Assembly: GCA_963621245.1 (NCBI GenBank)
Contig: CAVFCW010000003.1
Coordinates: forward strand, 1 to 64,000
Direction of reading: 5' to 3'
Length of the DNA stretch: 64,000 bases
Source of the DNA: SIG603 sp963621245
GTDB taxonomy: Bacteria > Bacillota > Clostridia > Oscillospirales > Acutalibacteraceae
The position numbers and the translations under genes are program-made. Positions 1-7,947 of this stretch are shown here, piece by piece. Under the pieces are notes generated by a model. That model was not told the origin of the DNA, did no database searches, and worked only from the letters and a program-made list of their open reading frames with translations. Numbering within the stretch: the stretch's first letter is position 1; each line of letters opens with the position of its first letter.

Positions 1-55
1 CGCTTATCATTGTTGCCATAAGCAAACAGGTTATTGCTTTTCTTAGTTTTTTCAT
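1..55 (-). CDS. Start of a secreted protein (partial)
   Basis: An ATG at 55-53 opens a frame that runs off the left edge. The 18 visible residues begin MKKLRKAITCLLMATMIS, a charged start followed by a hydrophobic stretch, which is the pattern of a Sec signal peptide. A purine-rich AAAAGGAT precedes the ATG, but its spacing is short. It lies downstream of, and on the same strand as, the 138-764 gene. Nothing can be said about the mature protein. Confidence 0.4.
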   Translation of the reverse strand, partial: MKKLRKAITCLLMATMIS

Positions 56-109
56 ATCCTTTTACCTATCTTACTTTTACTTTTTTACTTTTTATTTTTT
101 TCGATTTCA

Positions 110-133
110 AAAAGCGGTATCAGTACCGCTTTT
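110..133 (-). terminator. Hairpin after the 138-764 gene
   Basis: Ten-base arms AAAAGCGGTA/TACCGCTTTT with a four-base loop lie just past the stop of the 138-764 gene. The 3' arm itself supplies the T-run. Confidence 0.6.
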
Positions 134-137
134 CATT

Positions 138-764
138 TTAGAACGGCAAATCAGGGTCGTGTTCGTAATTTTCTTCTGATTTTTCTATGCCTTTCATTCC
201 ATAAGTTAAATCTTTTCCCAAGTAGATATTTTCGTACCACTCGTGGAAATCAAATTCTTCTTCATCTTTTCCCTTACGAACAGGAACAGGAAAACCGTCC
301 TCTGAATATGTCATCTCATAAGAATAGCCGTTCGGGTCGCTTTCATCGGTATATACGCTGCTCAGATAAGTGTTTAAATCACTTTGCGTATATTCGTTTG
401 CTACGCTGCTTGCGGAACTATAATCATATCCCTTTTGGATAAATATATCTCGTTGCTCTTTATACGAATTTGTTAAATCCTCGCCTACCTGATTGAGCCA
501 GTCAGCAAATTCCTGCAACTTTTCATCGTTTATCTCATCGTCCACCGTTATCTCATCATACAATACCCACGGTCTGTTTTCCGCTAACCAACCTAACAAG
601 CTTTGAGCATATCCACCTTTTATTTCGGGATATTCCCTTTTGGCTGCTTTCGGTTTGTTTCCGCTTAGACAAGACGAATAATCAAATTGCGGAACATATC
701 TACCGCCCACAAGCTCATAAGTTATTCCATTCACTACTTTTGTCCAAGGTAATTTTTCGCTCAT
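138..764 (-). CDS. Acidic protein of unknown function
   Basis: A 208-residue soluble, acidic protein with a good ribosome binding site (AAAGGAAA) before its ATG. I do not recognise the family. It has no signal peptide and no membrane segment. The N-terminal part has aromatic-rich turns (VNGITYELVGGRYVPQFDY), the middle looks helical, and the C-terminal third is rich in Asp, Glu, Tyr and Gly. Its neighbours are a partial secreted protein downstream and a truncated regulator upstream. That context suggests the edge of an integrated element, but this is inference. Confidence 0.6.
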   Translation of the reverse strand: MSEKLPWTKVVNGITYELVGGRYVPQFDYSSCLSGNKPKAAKREYPEIKGGYAQSLLGWLAENRPWVLYDEITVDDEINDEKLQEFADWLNQVGEDLTNSYKEQRDIFIQKGYDYSSASSVANEYTQSDLNTYLSSVYTDESDPNGYSYEMTYSEDGFPVPVRKGKDEEEFDFHEWYENIYLGKDLTYGMKGIEKSEENYEHDPDLPF

Positions 765-884
765 AACAAATTTCCTTTCTGTATGTATTCGTTTAATGTG
801 TCTTAATTGTACATCTCAAATATCCGCTTGTCAATATGTTTCCTGTGCCAAAACAAAGACAGTGTTTGATTGATGAGCAACAAT

Positions 885-1271
885 TTACGGCTGTTCGTTA
901 TCCGTCACTGCTTTTTGTGCCGATTTCCTTTTCTCATTTAGCTTTTTCTCAATATTTCTTCTTTTCTTATTTGCTTTGAGAATTTCTAAAACCTCTTTCT
1001 CTTGATAAACGCTTACAAGGCTTAGAAGCTCTTTTCTAAAGTGTGAAGCTTTAGAACGGCTGTAACCGTTTTCCATTTGCTCGATAACAAACACAAGTTC
1101 ATCTGCCGTGAATTTGCTGTCAATGTAGTAACTAATTCCTCTGCCTTGCCTTTTCGATTTAATATCAATGCCGATGTCACGCATATCTGCAAAGTATCGA
1201 TAAAGTGTTTTGCGGTCAATGGGGATTTCTCCCTCATCAACCGCCATTCGCCCTATTTCCTTTGCGGTCAA
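885..1271 (-). pseudogene. Truncated WYL-type HTH regulator
   Basis: The 128-residue frame begins at a TTG. The sequence LTAKEIG...IDRKTLYRYFADMRDIGID is the winged-helix part of WYL-family transcription regulators (DeoR-like HTH followed normally by a WYL ligand domain). The frame stays open upstream of the TTG (reading ...TTDQNHG), which matches the usual text before this HTH, but the true start and first helix are missing. After about residue 70 the protein ends in a Lys-rich tail with no WYL domain. It therefore looks like a 5'- and 3'-truncated remnant rather than a working regulator. A short functional DNA-binding protein cannot be excluded. Confidence 0.6.
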
Positions 1272-1292
1272 ACCGTGATTTTGGTCGGTCGT

Positions 1293-1321
1293 TTGATTTT
1301 TTCCAGAATATGTGTTATTAT
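1293..1321 (+). promoter_or_regulatory. Promoter of tRNA-Arg
   Basis: TTGATT, a 17-base spacer, then TATTAT, ending 19 bases before the tRNA. It overlaps the open upstream frame of the truncated WYL regulator. Confidence 0.65.
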
Positions 1322-1340
1322 ACTTTGGTAAGATAAATAT

Positions 1341-1417
1341 GTGCCCGTAGCCCAGTTGGATAGAGCGTCAGACTCCGACTCTGAAGGCCGCCGGTTCGAA
1401 TCCGGCCGGGCACGCCA
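1341..1417 (+). tRNA. tRNA-Arg (anticodon CCG)
   Basis: A complete cloverleaf with acceptor arms GTGCCCG/CGGGCAC, discriminator G and encoded CCA. The anticodon stem TCAGA/TCTGA encloses loop CTCCGAC, giving anticodon CCG, which reads CGG codons. A T-arm GGTTCGAATCC is present. A terminator follows directly. Confidence 0.95.
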
Positions 1418-1420
1418 AAA

Positions 1421-1456
1421 AAAACGCATTGCAGTTTAATTTTGCAATGCGTTTTT
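1421..1456. terminator. Bidirectional terminator
   Basis: Thirteen-base arms AAAACGCATTGCA/TGCAATGCGTTTT flanked by A- and T-runs. It serves the tRNA on the plus strand and the ornithine-cyclodeaminase-family gene on the minus strand. Confidence 0.85.
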
Positions 1457-1471
1457 GTTTTTATATTTGAT

Positions 1472-2608
1472 TTATACCATCATCTTAGGTGCGTCCCAAA
1501 GATTGAGCTTTGTGCCGATTCCGTTCTCCAAGGCGTTGCGGTACACCATTGTACCCCATGCAACGTCCTCTGTCGGCATTCCGCCGACGGAATAAATTAC
1601 GATCTCGTCGTCTTTTCTGTGAACGGGAATTTTACCGAGAAGAACATCGCCCAAATCGTCAATCTGCTCGGGTTTCATCTTTCCCTCAGCGATAAGATCT
1701 TCTACTCGAACGGCAGGAATCGGAATTGTGTGATAAGCGTTCGGCTTCATCTCTTCCTCCCAAGCCTCGTAAAGCATGATGTTGTCCGTCACGGTGCGTG
1801 CACGGTTAATCAAGAAGTCATCGTCAAAACGAAGTGCCGCCGTTGATTCAATAATTGCGCCCGGCTTAATCCACTCTTCTGCAATATACGGATACAAAGA
1901 CGGATCGCCGGTCGGAGAAGATGTGGAAACAGAAACGATATCGGAACCGCGAACAGCCTCCTCGATAGTATCGACTGCATAGATGTCAAGCTCGGGATAA
2001 TCCTCTTTTGCGTGATCGATAAACTTCTGAAGCGATGCTTTTCCTCTGCCTTTTACCTTTACGGTCTTGAGGGTCGGACGGACTGCAACCGCAGCAGCCA
2101 ATGCTGTTTTGCTCATAACACCGGGTCCGATGATACCGATCGTTTCTGCGTTCTCTTTTGCGAAGTACTTAAATCCTACTCCCGGTACAGCACCCGTGCG
2201 GTAAGCGGAAAGAATGTTTGCGGACATAAATGCAAGCGGTGCGCCTGTGTCCTTGTCGTTTAAAATAAGCATAAGAATCGAACGCGGAAGACCCTTTTCT
2301 TTGTTTGCCGCATTCGAGCCGTACCACTTAACGCCTGCCATATCGAATTTACCGCCGAGGTAAGCCGGCATAGCCATAAAGCGGCGGTCGGGACCGTCCA
2401 CGGGCATTTCAGGGAACGGAGATTTTTCGGGGAACATAACCATGCTGCCGTGTGAATTTCCGTTTGCGCCGCCCATGCGGTAATTTCCGACTTTCATCAG
2501 TCTGAACATTTCTTCCATAGCCTCGACGCAGCCTTTCATATCACGCACGCCGGCTTTAATCATATCGTCTTCGTTTAAATAAAGTAAATCAACCTTTGGA
2601 TATTCCAT
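1472..2608 (-). CDS. Ornithine cyclodeaminase/mu-crystallin family protein
   Basis: A 378-residue NAD(P)-dependent imine-chemistry enzyme. The Rossmann motif is GIIGPGVMSKTALAA at about 157-171. The family's substrate-side features include KWYGSNAANKEKGLPRS and the SAYRTGAVPGVG segment with the conserved Arg. Family members act on ornithine, reduce ketimines or interconvert amino and imino acids. From memory, long Firmicute members of this type are annotated tyramine oxidase subunit B; I cannot verify the substrate. It is the last gene of the 7870-1472 operon, starting 2 bases after the permease stop with AAGGAGAA upstream. The context fits handling the imine or imino acid made by the HcnABC-like dehydrogenase. 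Confidence 0.85.
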   Translation of the reverse strand: MEYPKVDLLYLNEDDMIKAGVRDMKGCVEAMEEMFRLMKVGNYRMGGANGNSHGSMVMFPEKSPFPEMPVDGPDRRFMAMPAYLGGKFDMAGVKWYGSNAANKEKGLPRSILMLILNDKDTGAPLAFMSANILSAYRTGAVPGVGFKYFAKENAETIGIIGPGVMSKTALAAAVAVRPTLKTVKVKGRGKASLQKFIDHAKEDYPELDIYAVDTIEEAVRGSDIVSVSTSSPTGDPSLYPYIAEEWIKPGAIIESTAALRFDDDFLINRARTVTDNIMLYEAWEEEMKPNAYHTIPIPAVRVEDLIAEGKMKPEQIDDLGDVLLGKIPVHRKDDEIVIYSVGGMPTEDVAWGTMVYRNALENGIGTKLNLWDAPKMMV

Positions 2609-2610
2609 TT

Positions 2611-4026
2611 TTAGTTCTCCTTTGCTTCTTTCTTTGTTTTATTTTTCCGATGTGCAATTAAGTAAAGCGCATTTTCCATTGCCATAACTTCATGGATTGG
2701 AAGTGGCTTAAACATCGGTTTTTTCAATTTGTATTTGCACCACAATGCCGCATAGACCGCGAGCAGTAAAAAGATGGCGCCGTCAATCATAAAGATTTTG
2801 TTTCTTGTGGCGGGGTTGCCGTCAATGTTCCAAATCATAAACAGATTTCCGATAATTCCAAGAATCGGAATAACCGGGCCGAACGGAACACGGAATGTTC
2901 TCGGAGCTTTCGGAAGTCGTTTTCTGAAAATGAGAACGTTGCAGTTCTCTATGATGTAAGAAACCATCCAGAACACTATGGCAAGAGTAATCATGAATGA
3001 AAGAGAATCACTTGTGGAAAGTCCCGTCGCATTCACGAGTATCATAATTGTGCCGATAAGCAGAACGCCGACATAATATGCGCCACGGCTGTTTTTCTTC
3101 AAGAAGATTTCCGGCATAAGTCCGATTTTTGCCATGCCCGCACACATATAAGACAAAAAGCTTATAGCCGAATTTACGGTGCTGATTACGGCAAAAATGG
3201 AGACAATAATCATCCAAATTGCACCGGCATAGCCAAGAAGTGAAGATCCGTACAAAATATGCGGCGATGCGCTCGCAGAAAGATCTGCCCAGTTGCAATA
3301 GTGACCCATGCCGCACACAACCAAAATTTGCATAAGCAGTATGATTACGAGACTTAGCACCATTCCGAGCGGAATATTTTTGCGCTCATTTTTCACATTG
3401 ACCGAAATGGGAATTACAAATTCACTTCCGATAAAAAGGAAGAACGCAAGTCCAAGCATCGAACAGACATCCGAAAAAGATCCCGCAAGATTTGAGGGTT
3501 GCTCAACGGTTTCTCCCGTTCCCAGACCGAAAATTCCAAGCAAACCCATCACTACAAGAGAAAGGACAAGACCGTAAACCACAAAATTCTGAATTTTGGC
3601 AAACATATCGATTCCCATAAGGTTCGCCGTAATCAAAACCAACAGCAAAATTATGCAAAGCACGTTGGACGGAATTCCCGTGTTAAACACCGAGTTTACG
3701 GCATTGCCGAACATTGCACATTCTACCGAACCGGCGATTGACTGGCACACCAAGTATCCGCCTACCATGGTCACAATCGTGACAAAGGGGCCGAAACCCG
3801 CAAGCGTATACTGTGCAAGACCGCCTGTAAGATTGGGCATAAGTGCGTTAAGTTCTGCCATGGAAAGTGCCGTGCAGATATTAATCAAACACGCCATGAC
3901 CATAGCCAAAATAAAACCTGTTCCAAGTGCTCCAGCACCCTGACCCAGTGACATAAGACAACTCGTTGCCACAATCAAACCGACGCCGGTTGCAATAACA
4001 CTCATCAAGCCAAGCTTTTTCTCCAT
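2611..4026 (-). CDS. APC-family amino acid/amine permease
   Basis: A 471-residue polytopic protein with about 12 hydrophobic segments. It opens with the APC-superfamily pattern LMSVIATGVGLIVATSC, where a Gly-rich first helix contacts substrate. A basic cytoplasmic tail (HRKNKTKKEAKEN) closes it. It probably imports or exchanges the amino acid or amine oxidised by the operon. The ATG has GAGGTGA upstream. It lies 15 bases after the P-II gene and 2 bases before the cyclodeaminase-family gene. The P-II-like protein next door could control its activity, as GlnK does for AmtB; this is inference. Confidence 0.88.
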   Translation of the reverse strand: MEKKLGLMSVIATGVGLIVATSCLMSLGQGAGALGTGFILAMVMACLINICTALSMAELNALMPNLTGGLAQYTLAGFGPFVTIVTMVGGYLVCQSIAGSVECAMFGNAVNSVFNTGIPSNVLCIILLLVLITANLMGIDMFAKIQNFVVYGLVLSLVVMGLLGIFGLGTGETVEQPSNLAGSFSDVCSMLGLAFFLFIGSEFVIPISVNVKNERKNIPLGMVLSLVIILLMQILVVCGMGHYCNWADLSASASPHILYGSSLLGYAGAIWMIIVSIFAVISTVNSAISFLSYMCAGMAKIGLMPEIFLKKNSRGAYYVGVLLIGTIMILVNATGLSTSDSLSFMITLAIVFWMVSYIIENCNVLIFRKRLPKAPRTFRVPFGPVIPILGIIGNLFMIWNIDGNPATRNKIFMIDGAIFLLLAVYAALWCKYKLKKPMFKPLPIHEVMAMENALYLIAHRKNKTKKEAKEN

Positions 4027-4041
4027 ATGGTCACCTCACGA

Positions 4042-4386
4042 CTACAGGGCGTCTTCGCCCTCTTCTCCGGTTCTTACGCGAATTACATTTGAAAGCGGCG
4101 TGATAAAAATCTTTCCGTCTCCAATGTGACCCGTGTACAGTTCCTTCTTTATGATATCTACAACTTTATCGATCATTTCATCCTTAACAACCACAAAAAT
4201 GAGCTGCTTCGGAAGAAGTTCCATTTCCTTGTGGAGCTCCTCCTCGTATTCAAATGTTCCCTTCTGAACCCCGCAGCCGATTGCCTGTATAACCGTCATA
4301 CCGCTGACGCCGATACGGCTTAGTGCTTTTTTGAGGTTACTCAGTCTGCTCATGGATGTAACGACTTCGATTTTTGAAAATCCCAT
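4042..4386 (-). CDS. P-II-like nitrogen regulator with atypical T-loop
   Basis: The start is the ATG at 4386 (MGFSKIE), 114 residues, with GGAGAAC upstream; a longer frame would run through a terminator hairpin. The P-II fold is clear. GVSGMTVIQAIGCGVQKG matches the family's GITGMTVTEVKGFGRQKG, the B-loop TGHIGDGKIF carries the ATP-contacting Gly/Lys, and the C-terminal RVRTGEE is intact. The T-loop keeps canonical length (GTFEYEEELHKEMELLPK) but lacks the uridylylated Tyr51, where Glu appears. Normal P-II proteins bind ATP/ADP and 2-oxoglutarate and dock on transporters or enzymes. Here it sits between the oxidase and a permease and probably regulates one of them. There is no glnA or amtB nearby. 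Confidence 0.9.
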   Translation of the reverse strand: MGFSKIEVVTSMSRLSNLKKALSRIGVSGMTVIQAIGCGVQKGTFEYEEELHKEMELLPKQLIFVVVKDEMIDKVVDIIKKELYTGHIGDGKIFITPLSNVIRVRTGEEGEDAL

Positions 4387-4405
4387 ATTGTTCTCCTTTC
4401 TTTCT

Positions 4406-4450
4406 AAAAAAAGACAAGGGCGTACAAACTTCTTTGTTGACGCCCTTGTC
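4406..4450 (-). terminator. Terminator or attenuator inside the oxidase operon
   Basis: On the minus strand GACAAGGGCG pairs with CGCCCTTGTC and is followed by seven T. It stands between the stop of the HcnC-like gene and the ribosome binding site of the P-II gene. It should reduce or gate read-through into the P-II, permease and cyclodeaminase genes. Confidence 0.85.
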
Positions 4451-4475
4451 ATAATTTCTTTCCGTTATTCTTTTT

Positions 4476-5606
4476 TTAAATCTTTGCTTTAAAACGATCG
4501 TATCTCAAAGCGCTTAAGTCTACAGTCGTATTTCCTGTTGTGATAAGCTCTGCGAGCTGTTCTGCCGCACCGGGAGCGATACCGAAGCCGTGACCCGAGA
4601 ATCCGCAAGCAAGCACGAGTCCCGGAACCTCTGCCACATTGCCGAGAACCGGTACGCCGTCTGCACAGCGATCCATCCATCCGGCCCATGTTCTTACGAT
4701 TTTTGCATTAGCCAAATCGGGGAAATACTTCATGATTCCTCGGCAGATACACGGAGCTGTTTTTGAATAACAAATAGGAGTTCCGTTATCCTTTGTGTAT
4801 CCCTCAAGGCCGGATGAACCTCCGAATACAAATGAGCCGTGCTTCGTCTGGTGACCGTAGAAGTCTGCCTCTGCCGTACCGAGCATTTGATCGAACATAT
4901 GCGGTTCAGCCTCGGTTACCAATGCTTCAAGCATTGCCTTCTGCATAGGAATATCAATTCCGACCGTTCCCGCAATTGCTCTCGATTCGTATCCTGCTGC
5001 AAGCACAATCGTTTCTGCCTCGAATACATCGCCCGATGCACATACGACTTTTCTAAGCTTTCCTTTAACCATCTTGAGCTCGATTACTTCCTCGCCCGAG
5101 ATGAAATGAACGCCGAGTTTTCTTGCCGATTTATAATATCCAAGCGTTGTTGTGAGCGGATTTGCGTGGCCGTCTGTCGGACACCAGCTCGCACAGGTAA
5201 CTTCTTCTGAAAGATAAGGATTGATTCTTCTTACTTCATCGCCGTCAATCATGCGAACGTCAAGTCCGACCTTTTTTGCACGATCCGTGAGACCTGTAAG
5301 AATTTGCTTATGCTTCTCTGTTTTACCGAGACGAAGGTTTCCGTCCTGATGATATTCGCAATCGACTTCAAGCTCCTCAGAAAGATGCGGCCAGAAGTTT
5401 TTGATTCCGTACATAACGAGTGGCAACTCTCTGGGATCACGGCCCGACTGTCTTACACCGCCGCCGTTTCTGCTGGATCCGCCGTTTCCGAAATGATCCG
5501 AACCCTCCAAACAGATGACCTTAACTCCTCTTTTTGCGAGATAATAGCTGACTGCACAGCCTATGATGCCTCCGCCGATTACTACTGCTTCTGCTGTTTT
5601 ATTCAT
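4476..5606 (-). CDS. FAD-dependent amine/amino acid dehydrogenase, HcnC/SoxB-like beta subunit
   Basis: Start chosen at MNKT (5606), which overlaps the BFD gene by 8 bases; 376 residues. It is a DAO-fold flavoprotein. The FAD motif GGGIIGCAVSYYLAKRG is near residue 12, followed by the glycine-rich SSRNGGGVRQSGRD that contacts flavin. The C-terminal GFSGHGFGIAPGAAEQLAEL is the family's second FAD segment. Sarcosine oxidase beta, opine oxidase B and hydrogen cyanide synthase HcnC share this layout. It should oxidise a C-N bond and pass electrons to the Fe-S/FAD partner subunits upstream (5599-7870). The substrate is unknown. Confidence 0.88.
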   Translation of the reverse strand: MNKTAEAVVIGGGIIGCAVSYYLAKRGVKVICLEGSDHFGNGGSSRNGGGVRQSGRDPRELPLVMYGIKNFWPHLSEELEVDCEYHQDGNLRLGKTEKHKQILTGLTDRAKKVGLDVRMIDGDEVRRINPYLSEEVTCASWCPTDGHANPLTTTLGYYKSARKLGVHFISGEEVIELKMVKGKLRKVVCASGDVFEAETIVLAAGYESRAIAGTVGIDIPMQKAMLEALVTEAEPHMFDQMLGTAEADFYGHQTKHGSFVFGGSSGLEGYTKDNGTPICYSKTAPCICRGIMKYFPDLANAKIVRTWAGWMDRCADGVPVLGNVAEVPGLVLACGFSGHGFGIAPGAAEQLAELITTGNTTVDLSALRYDRFKAKI

Positions 5607-5937
5607 GTGCTGTGTCCTCCACTGCTTCATTTGCGAAAATGTGCATCTCTATCGGACGCATGGGAACTCTTGAAGTTGCCGGCTCCAATTCTGCGGGAGA
5701 AACGCCAAGCTCTCTTGCAACAATTCCCTTTACAAGCTTTGCGCAAGTCTGGCCCTGGCAAAGTCCCATTCCTGTGCGAAGATATCTGCGTATCTCCGTC
5801 ATAGTCCACATTCCTTCGTGAACCGCACGGCGAATCTCACCTTTTGTGATTTCCTCACAGCGGCATATAAGCATATCGTCATCGGGACCCGGAACAAAAG
5901 GCCCGATATCTCTTGATCTGTCATTTACTGCATTCAT
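5599..5937 (-). CDS. BFD-type [2Fe-2S] protein
   Basis: A 112-residue protein with the Fer2_BFD pattern: ICRCEEIT near residue 24 and GMGLCQGQTC about 35 residues later give four Cys for a [2Fe-2S] cluster, and helical segments separate the pairs. In opine and proline-type dehydrogenases this domain is usually fused to the alpha subunit. Here it is a separate gene, 4 bases after the large flavoprotein and overlapping the HcnC-like gene, so the three are translationally coupled. It probably bridges electrons between the flavin subunits. Confidence 0.88.
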   Translation of the reverse strand: MNAVNDRSRDIGPFVPGPDDDMLICRCEEITKGEIRRAVHEGMWTMTEIRRYLRTGMGLCQGQTCAKLVKGIVARELGVSPAELEPATSRVPMRPIEMHIFANEAVEDTAHE

Positions 5938-5941
5938 CCTT

Positions 5942-7531
5942 TTATTCCTCCTTCTCAGTTGCCTTGAAGAATCTTGCTTTCATTGCAAATTCTTTCGGCA
6001 CACGCATAGTAAGCAAATTGGTCTTATCATAAGCTTTGCTGTTCTTGACCGAAACAACGGTTGCTTCACAAACCTTTTGTCCGTTTCTGCCAAGAGCAAT
6101 GCCTTTGGTTCCGGCTTTCGGAAGCGGTAAAAATTCATAAGGTAAAGTAACGGTTGCCGTTCCGTCGCCGCAGTCCTCATCAACAAGGAAGATAGCCTGT
6201 CCCGAACAGCTTGCAACGCACATACCGCAGTTGATGCACTCCGATCCTTCCACAACAATCGGAAGTGATGTGATGTTCGATCCTATAGAGATGCATTTTT
6301 TCGGGCAAGCGTCCTGACAAGGGTTGCACGGAATATTCTGCGTACATTCCATAACGGGATGAACTCCCACTCTGTGAGTAACACCGGGGAAACGCTCAAT
6401 CTCGTCATCCGCAACAAAGCCGTGTGTTAAAAGGTTTTCTGAAACAGGAATGCCCTCTTCGGTCAATTCAACCTTTTTGCCCCTGTTCTCGGGAGCAAAC
6501 ATACCTTTGCGCAAACCGTCAAGCGCATGTTCGAGACTGTCAAACTCTGTGTCGAGCTCGTCTTTTTCTATGTAGCCGAGATATTCAGCCGCAGCTATAC
6601 CCGCCATACGTCCTTCGATCATTGCGGAAGAAGCTTCCTCAATGCCCGATACGTCTCCGGCTACAAATACACCGGGGAGCGATGTTCTTCCGTACTTATC
6701 GCAAATCGGAACCTGTCCGCCGCGCTTTGGATTATCCTCCATTTCACAGCCAGCCATTTTTAAAAGCTGAGACATGGGAGAAAGTCCGACAGCAAGACAA
6801 ATTGTATCAACGTCAAAGTGCTTTTCCGTGCCGGGAATAAACTGAAAATGAGAATCCACCTCAGCAATGGTAACTCCCGTGACGCACTCATCGCCCTCAG
6901 CACGGACGATAGTGTGAGAAAGATAGAACGGAACACCTGTTCTTGCAACCTTAGCCGCATGAACGCCGTATCCTCCGACTCTCGGTGCGGCGTCTACAAG
7001 TCCGACAACCTCACATCCGCACTGCAGAAGCTGGAAAGAAACAACCAAGCCGACGTTGCCGGAACCCAACATCAAAACCTTTTTTCCGGGAAGTATGCCG
7101 TGCAGATTCATCATGGTCTGAGCGGCACCGGCGCCGATAACTCCGGGGAGCGTCCAACCGGGGAATGTTACCATATTTTCAGATGCGCCCGTTGCAATAA
7201 GAATAGCGTCTGCTTTGTAGTGGTGAATTTCTCCTCCTATTTTAACGACTACTTCTTTATCCTGATAAAGACCTATTACCGTTGCGTTAAGCACAACCTC
7301 AACGCCTGCATCGTCCGCCTCTTTCAAAAGCTGCTGGCCGATAACAAAACCTCTGACCTTTGCACGATGCTCCTTCGAGCCGAAAAATTTATGAATCTGC
7401 TTAAAAAGCTGTCCGCCCGGCTTTTCGTTTTCGTCAAACACTACGGTTTTAAGGCCTCGCTTAGCTGCTTCTACTGCGGCAGACAGTCCCGAAGGACCGG
7501 CACCGACAATGATTAAATCATATCTTTTCAT
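5942..7531 (-). CDS. FAD/NAD(P) oxidoreductase with 4Fe-4S domain, HcnB-like alpha subunit
   Basis: A 529-residue flavoprotein. The FAD motif GAGPSG is at 11-15, GGQLFKQ follows at about 39, and a second dinucleotide fold GSGNVG lies in the middle. The GVFVAGDVSG motif binds FAD. The C-terminal part carries two Cys-rich ferredoxin motifs (CNPCQDACPKKC and CINCGMCVASC), enough for two [4Fe-4S] clusters. HcnB and opine-oxidase alpha subunits share the flavoprotein part; the added ferredoxin module suggests electron transfer to low-potential carriers in an anaerobe. The ATG has AGGAGG upstream and lies 12 bases after the small 2Fe-2S gene. Confidence 0.9.
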   Translation of the reverse strand: MKRYDLIIVGAGPSGLSAAVEAAKRGLKTVVFDENEKPGGQLFKQIHKFFGSKEHRAKVRGFVIGQQLLKEADDAGVEVVLNATVIGLYQDKEVVVKIGGEIHHYKADAILIATGASENMVTFPGWTLPGVIGAGAAQTMMNLHGILPGKKVLMLGSGNVGLVVSFQLLQCGCEVVGLVDAAPRVGGYGVHAAKVARTGVPFYLSHTIVRAEGDECVTGVTIAEVDSHFQFIPGTEKHFDVDTICLAVGLSPMSQLLKMAGCEMEDNPKRGGQVPICDKYGRTSLPGVFVAGDVSGIEEASSAMIEGRMAGIAAAEYLGYIEKDELDTEFDSLEHALDGLRKGMFAPENRGKKVELTEEGIPVSENLLTHGFVADDEIERFPGVTHRVGVHPVMECTQNIPCNPCQDACPKKCISIGSNITSLPIVVEGSECINCGMCVASCSGQAIFLVDEDCGDGTATVTLPYEFLPLPKAGTKGIALGRNGQKVCEATVVSVKNSKAYDKTNLLTMRVPKEFAMKARFFKATEKEE

Positions 7532-7543
7532 CCTCTGTCCTCC

Positions 7544-7870
7544 TTACTGCTTGTCAAACGGCTTATCGCTTACGCCGTACTGGGTTCTGACGTCCATGCC
7601 CGCTTTTAGTGGGGTGATACATGTTCTTACATTCGGCACGCCGTCCACAACCATTACGCAGTCGGTACATCTTCCGATTGCACAAAAGATTCCGCGCGGC
7701 TTGTGCTCCTTCTTTGTGTATCGGTGAACCATAACTCCCGCCGCTTTAAGCGCTGCAGCAATCGGCTCACCCTCCATTCCTTCGATTTCCTTTCCGTCAA
7801 AGGTAAAACGAACCGTCGCACCCTTTTCCTGAATGCCGAGGATCGGATGTTCTGTTATTCTTTCTGACAT
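7544..7870 (-). CDS. [2Fe-2S] subunit, HcnA-like
   Basis: A 108-residue plant-type ferredoxin-like subunit (Fer2_4). The cluster ligands are GIFCAIGRCTDC plus a fourth Cys in VRTC about 12 residues on. The sequence VRFTFDGKEIEGMEGEPIAAAL is the beta-grasp start typical of HcnA and sarcosine-oxidase small subunits. It is the first gene of the operon and encodes the electron-transfer subunit of the dehydrogenase. About 380 non-coding bases with RNA-like hairpins precede it. Confidence 0.88.
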   Translation of the reverse strand: MSERITEHPILGIQEKGATVRFTFDGKEIEGMEGEPIAAALKAAGVMVHRYTKKEHKPRGIFCAIGRCTDCVMVVDGVPNVRTCITPLKAGMDVRTQYGVSDKPFDKQ

Positions 7871-7947
7871 AAGTTTTCCTTCCTTTCCTGTAAACTGAGG
7901 TTCTAAGCTAAGCTTCCCTTTATGCGGGATTTGAAATTCGTCTTAAC

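Noticed and set aside
4387..4452. N-terminal extension of the P-II frame
   Set aside because: The extra codons run through a terminator hairpin; the ATG at 4386 has a good ribosome binding site and matches the family's start.
6818..7516. A 232-codon plus-strand frame
   Set aside because: It is antisense to the HcnB-like flavoprotein, whose motifs are unambiguous.
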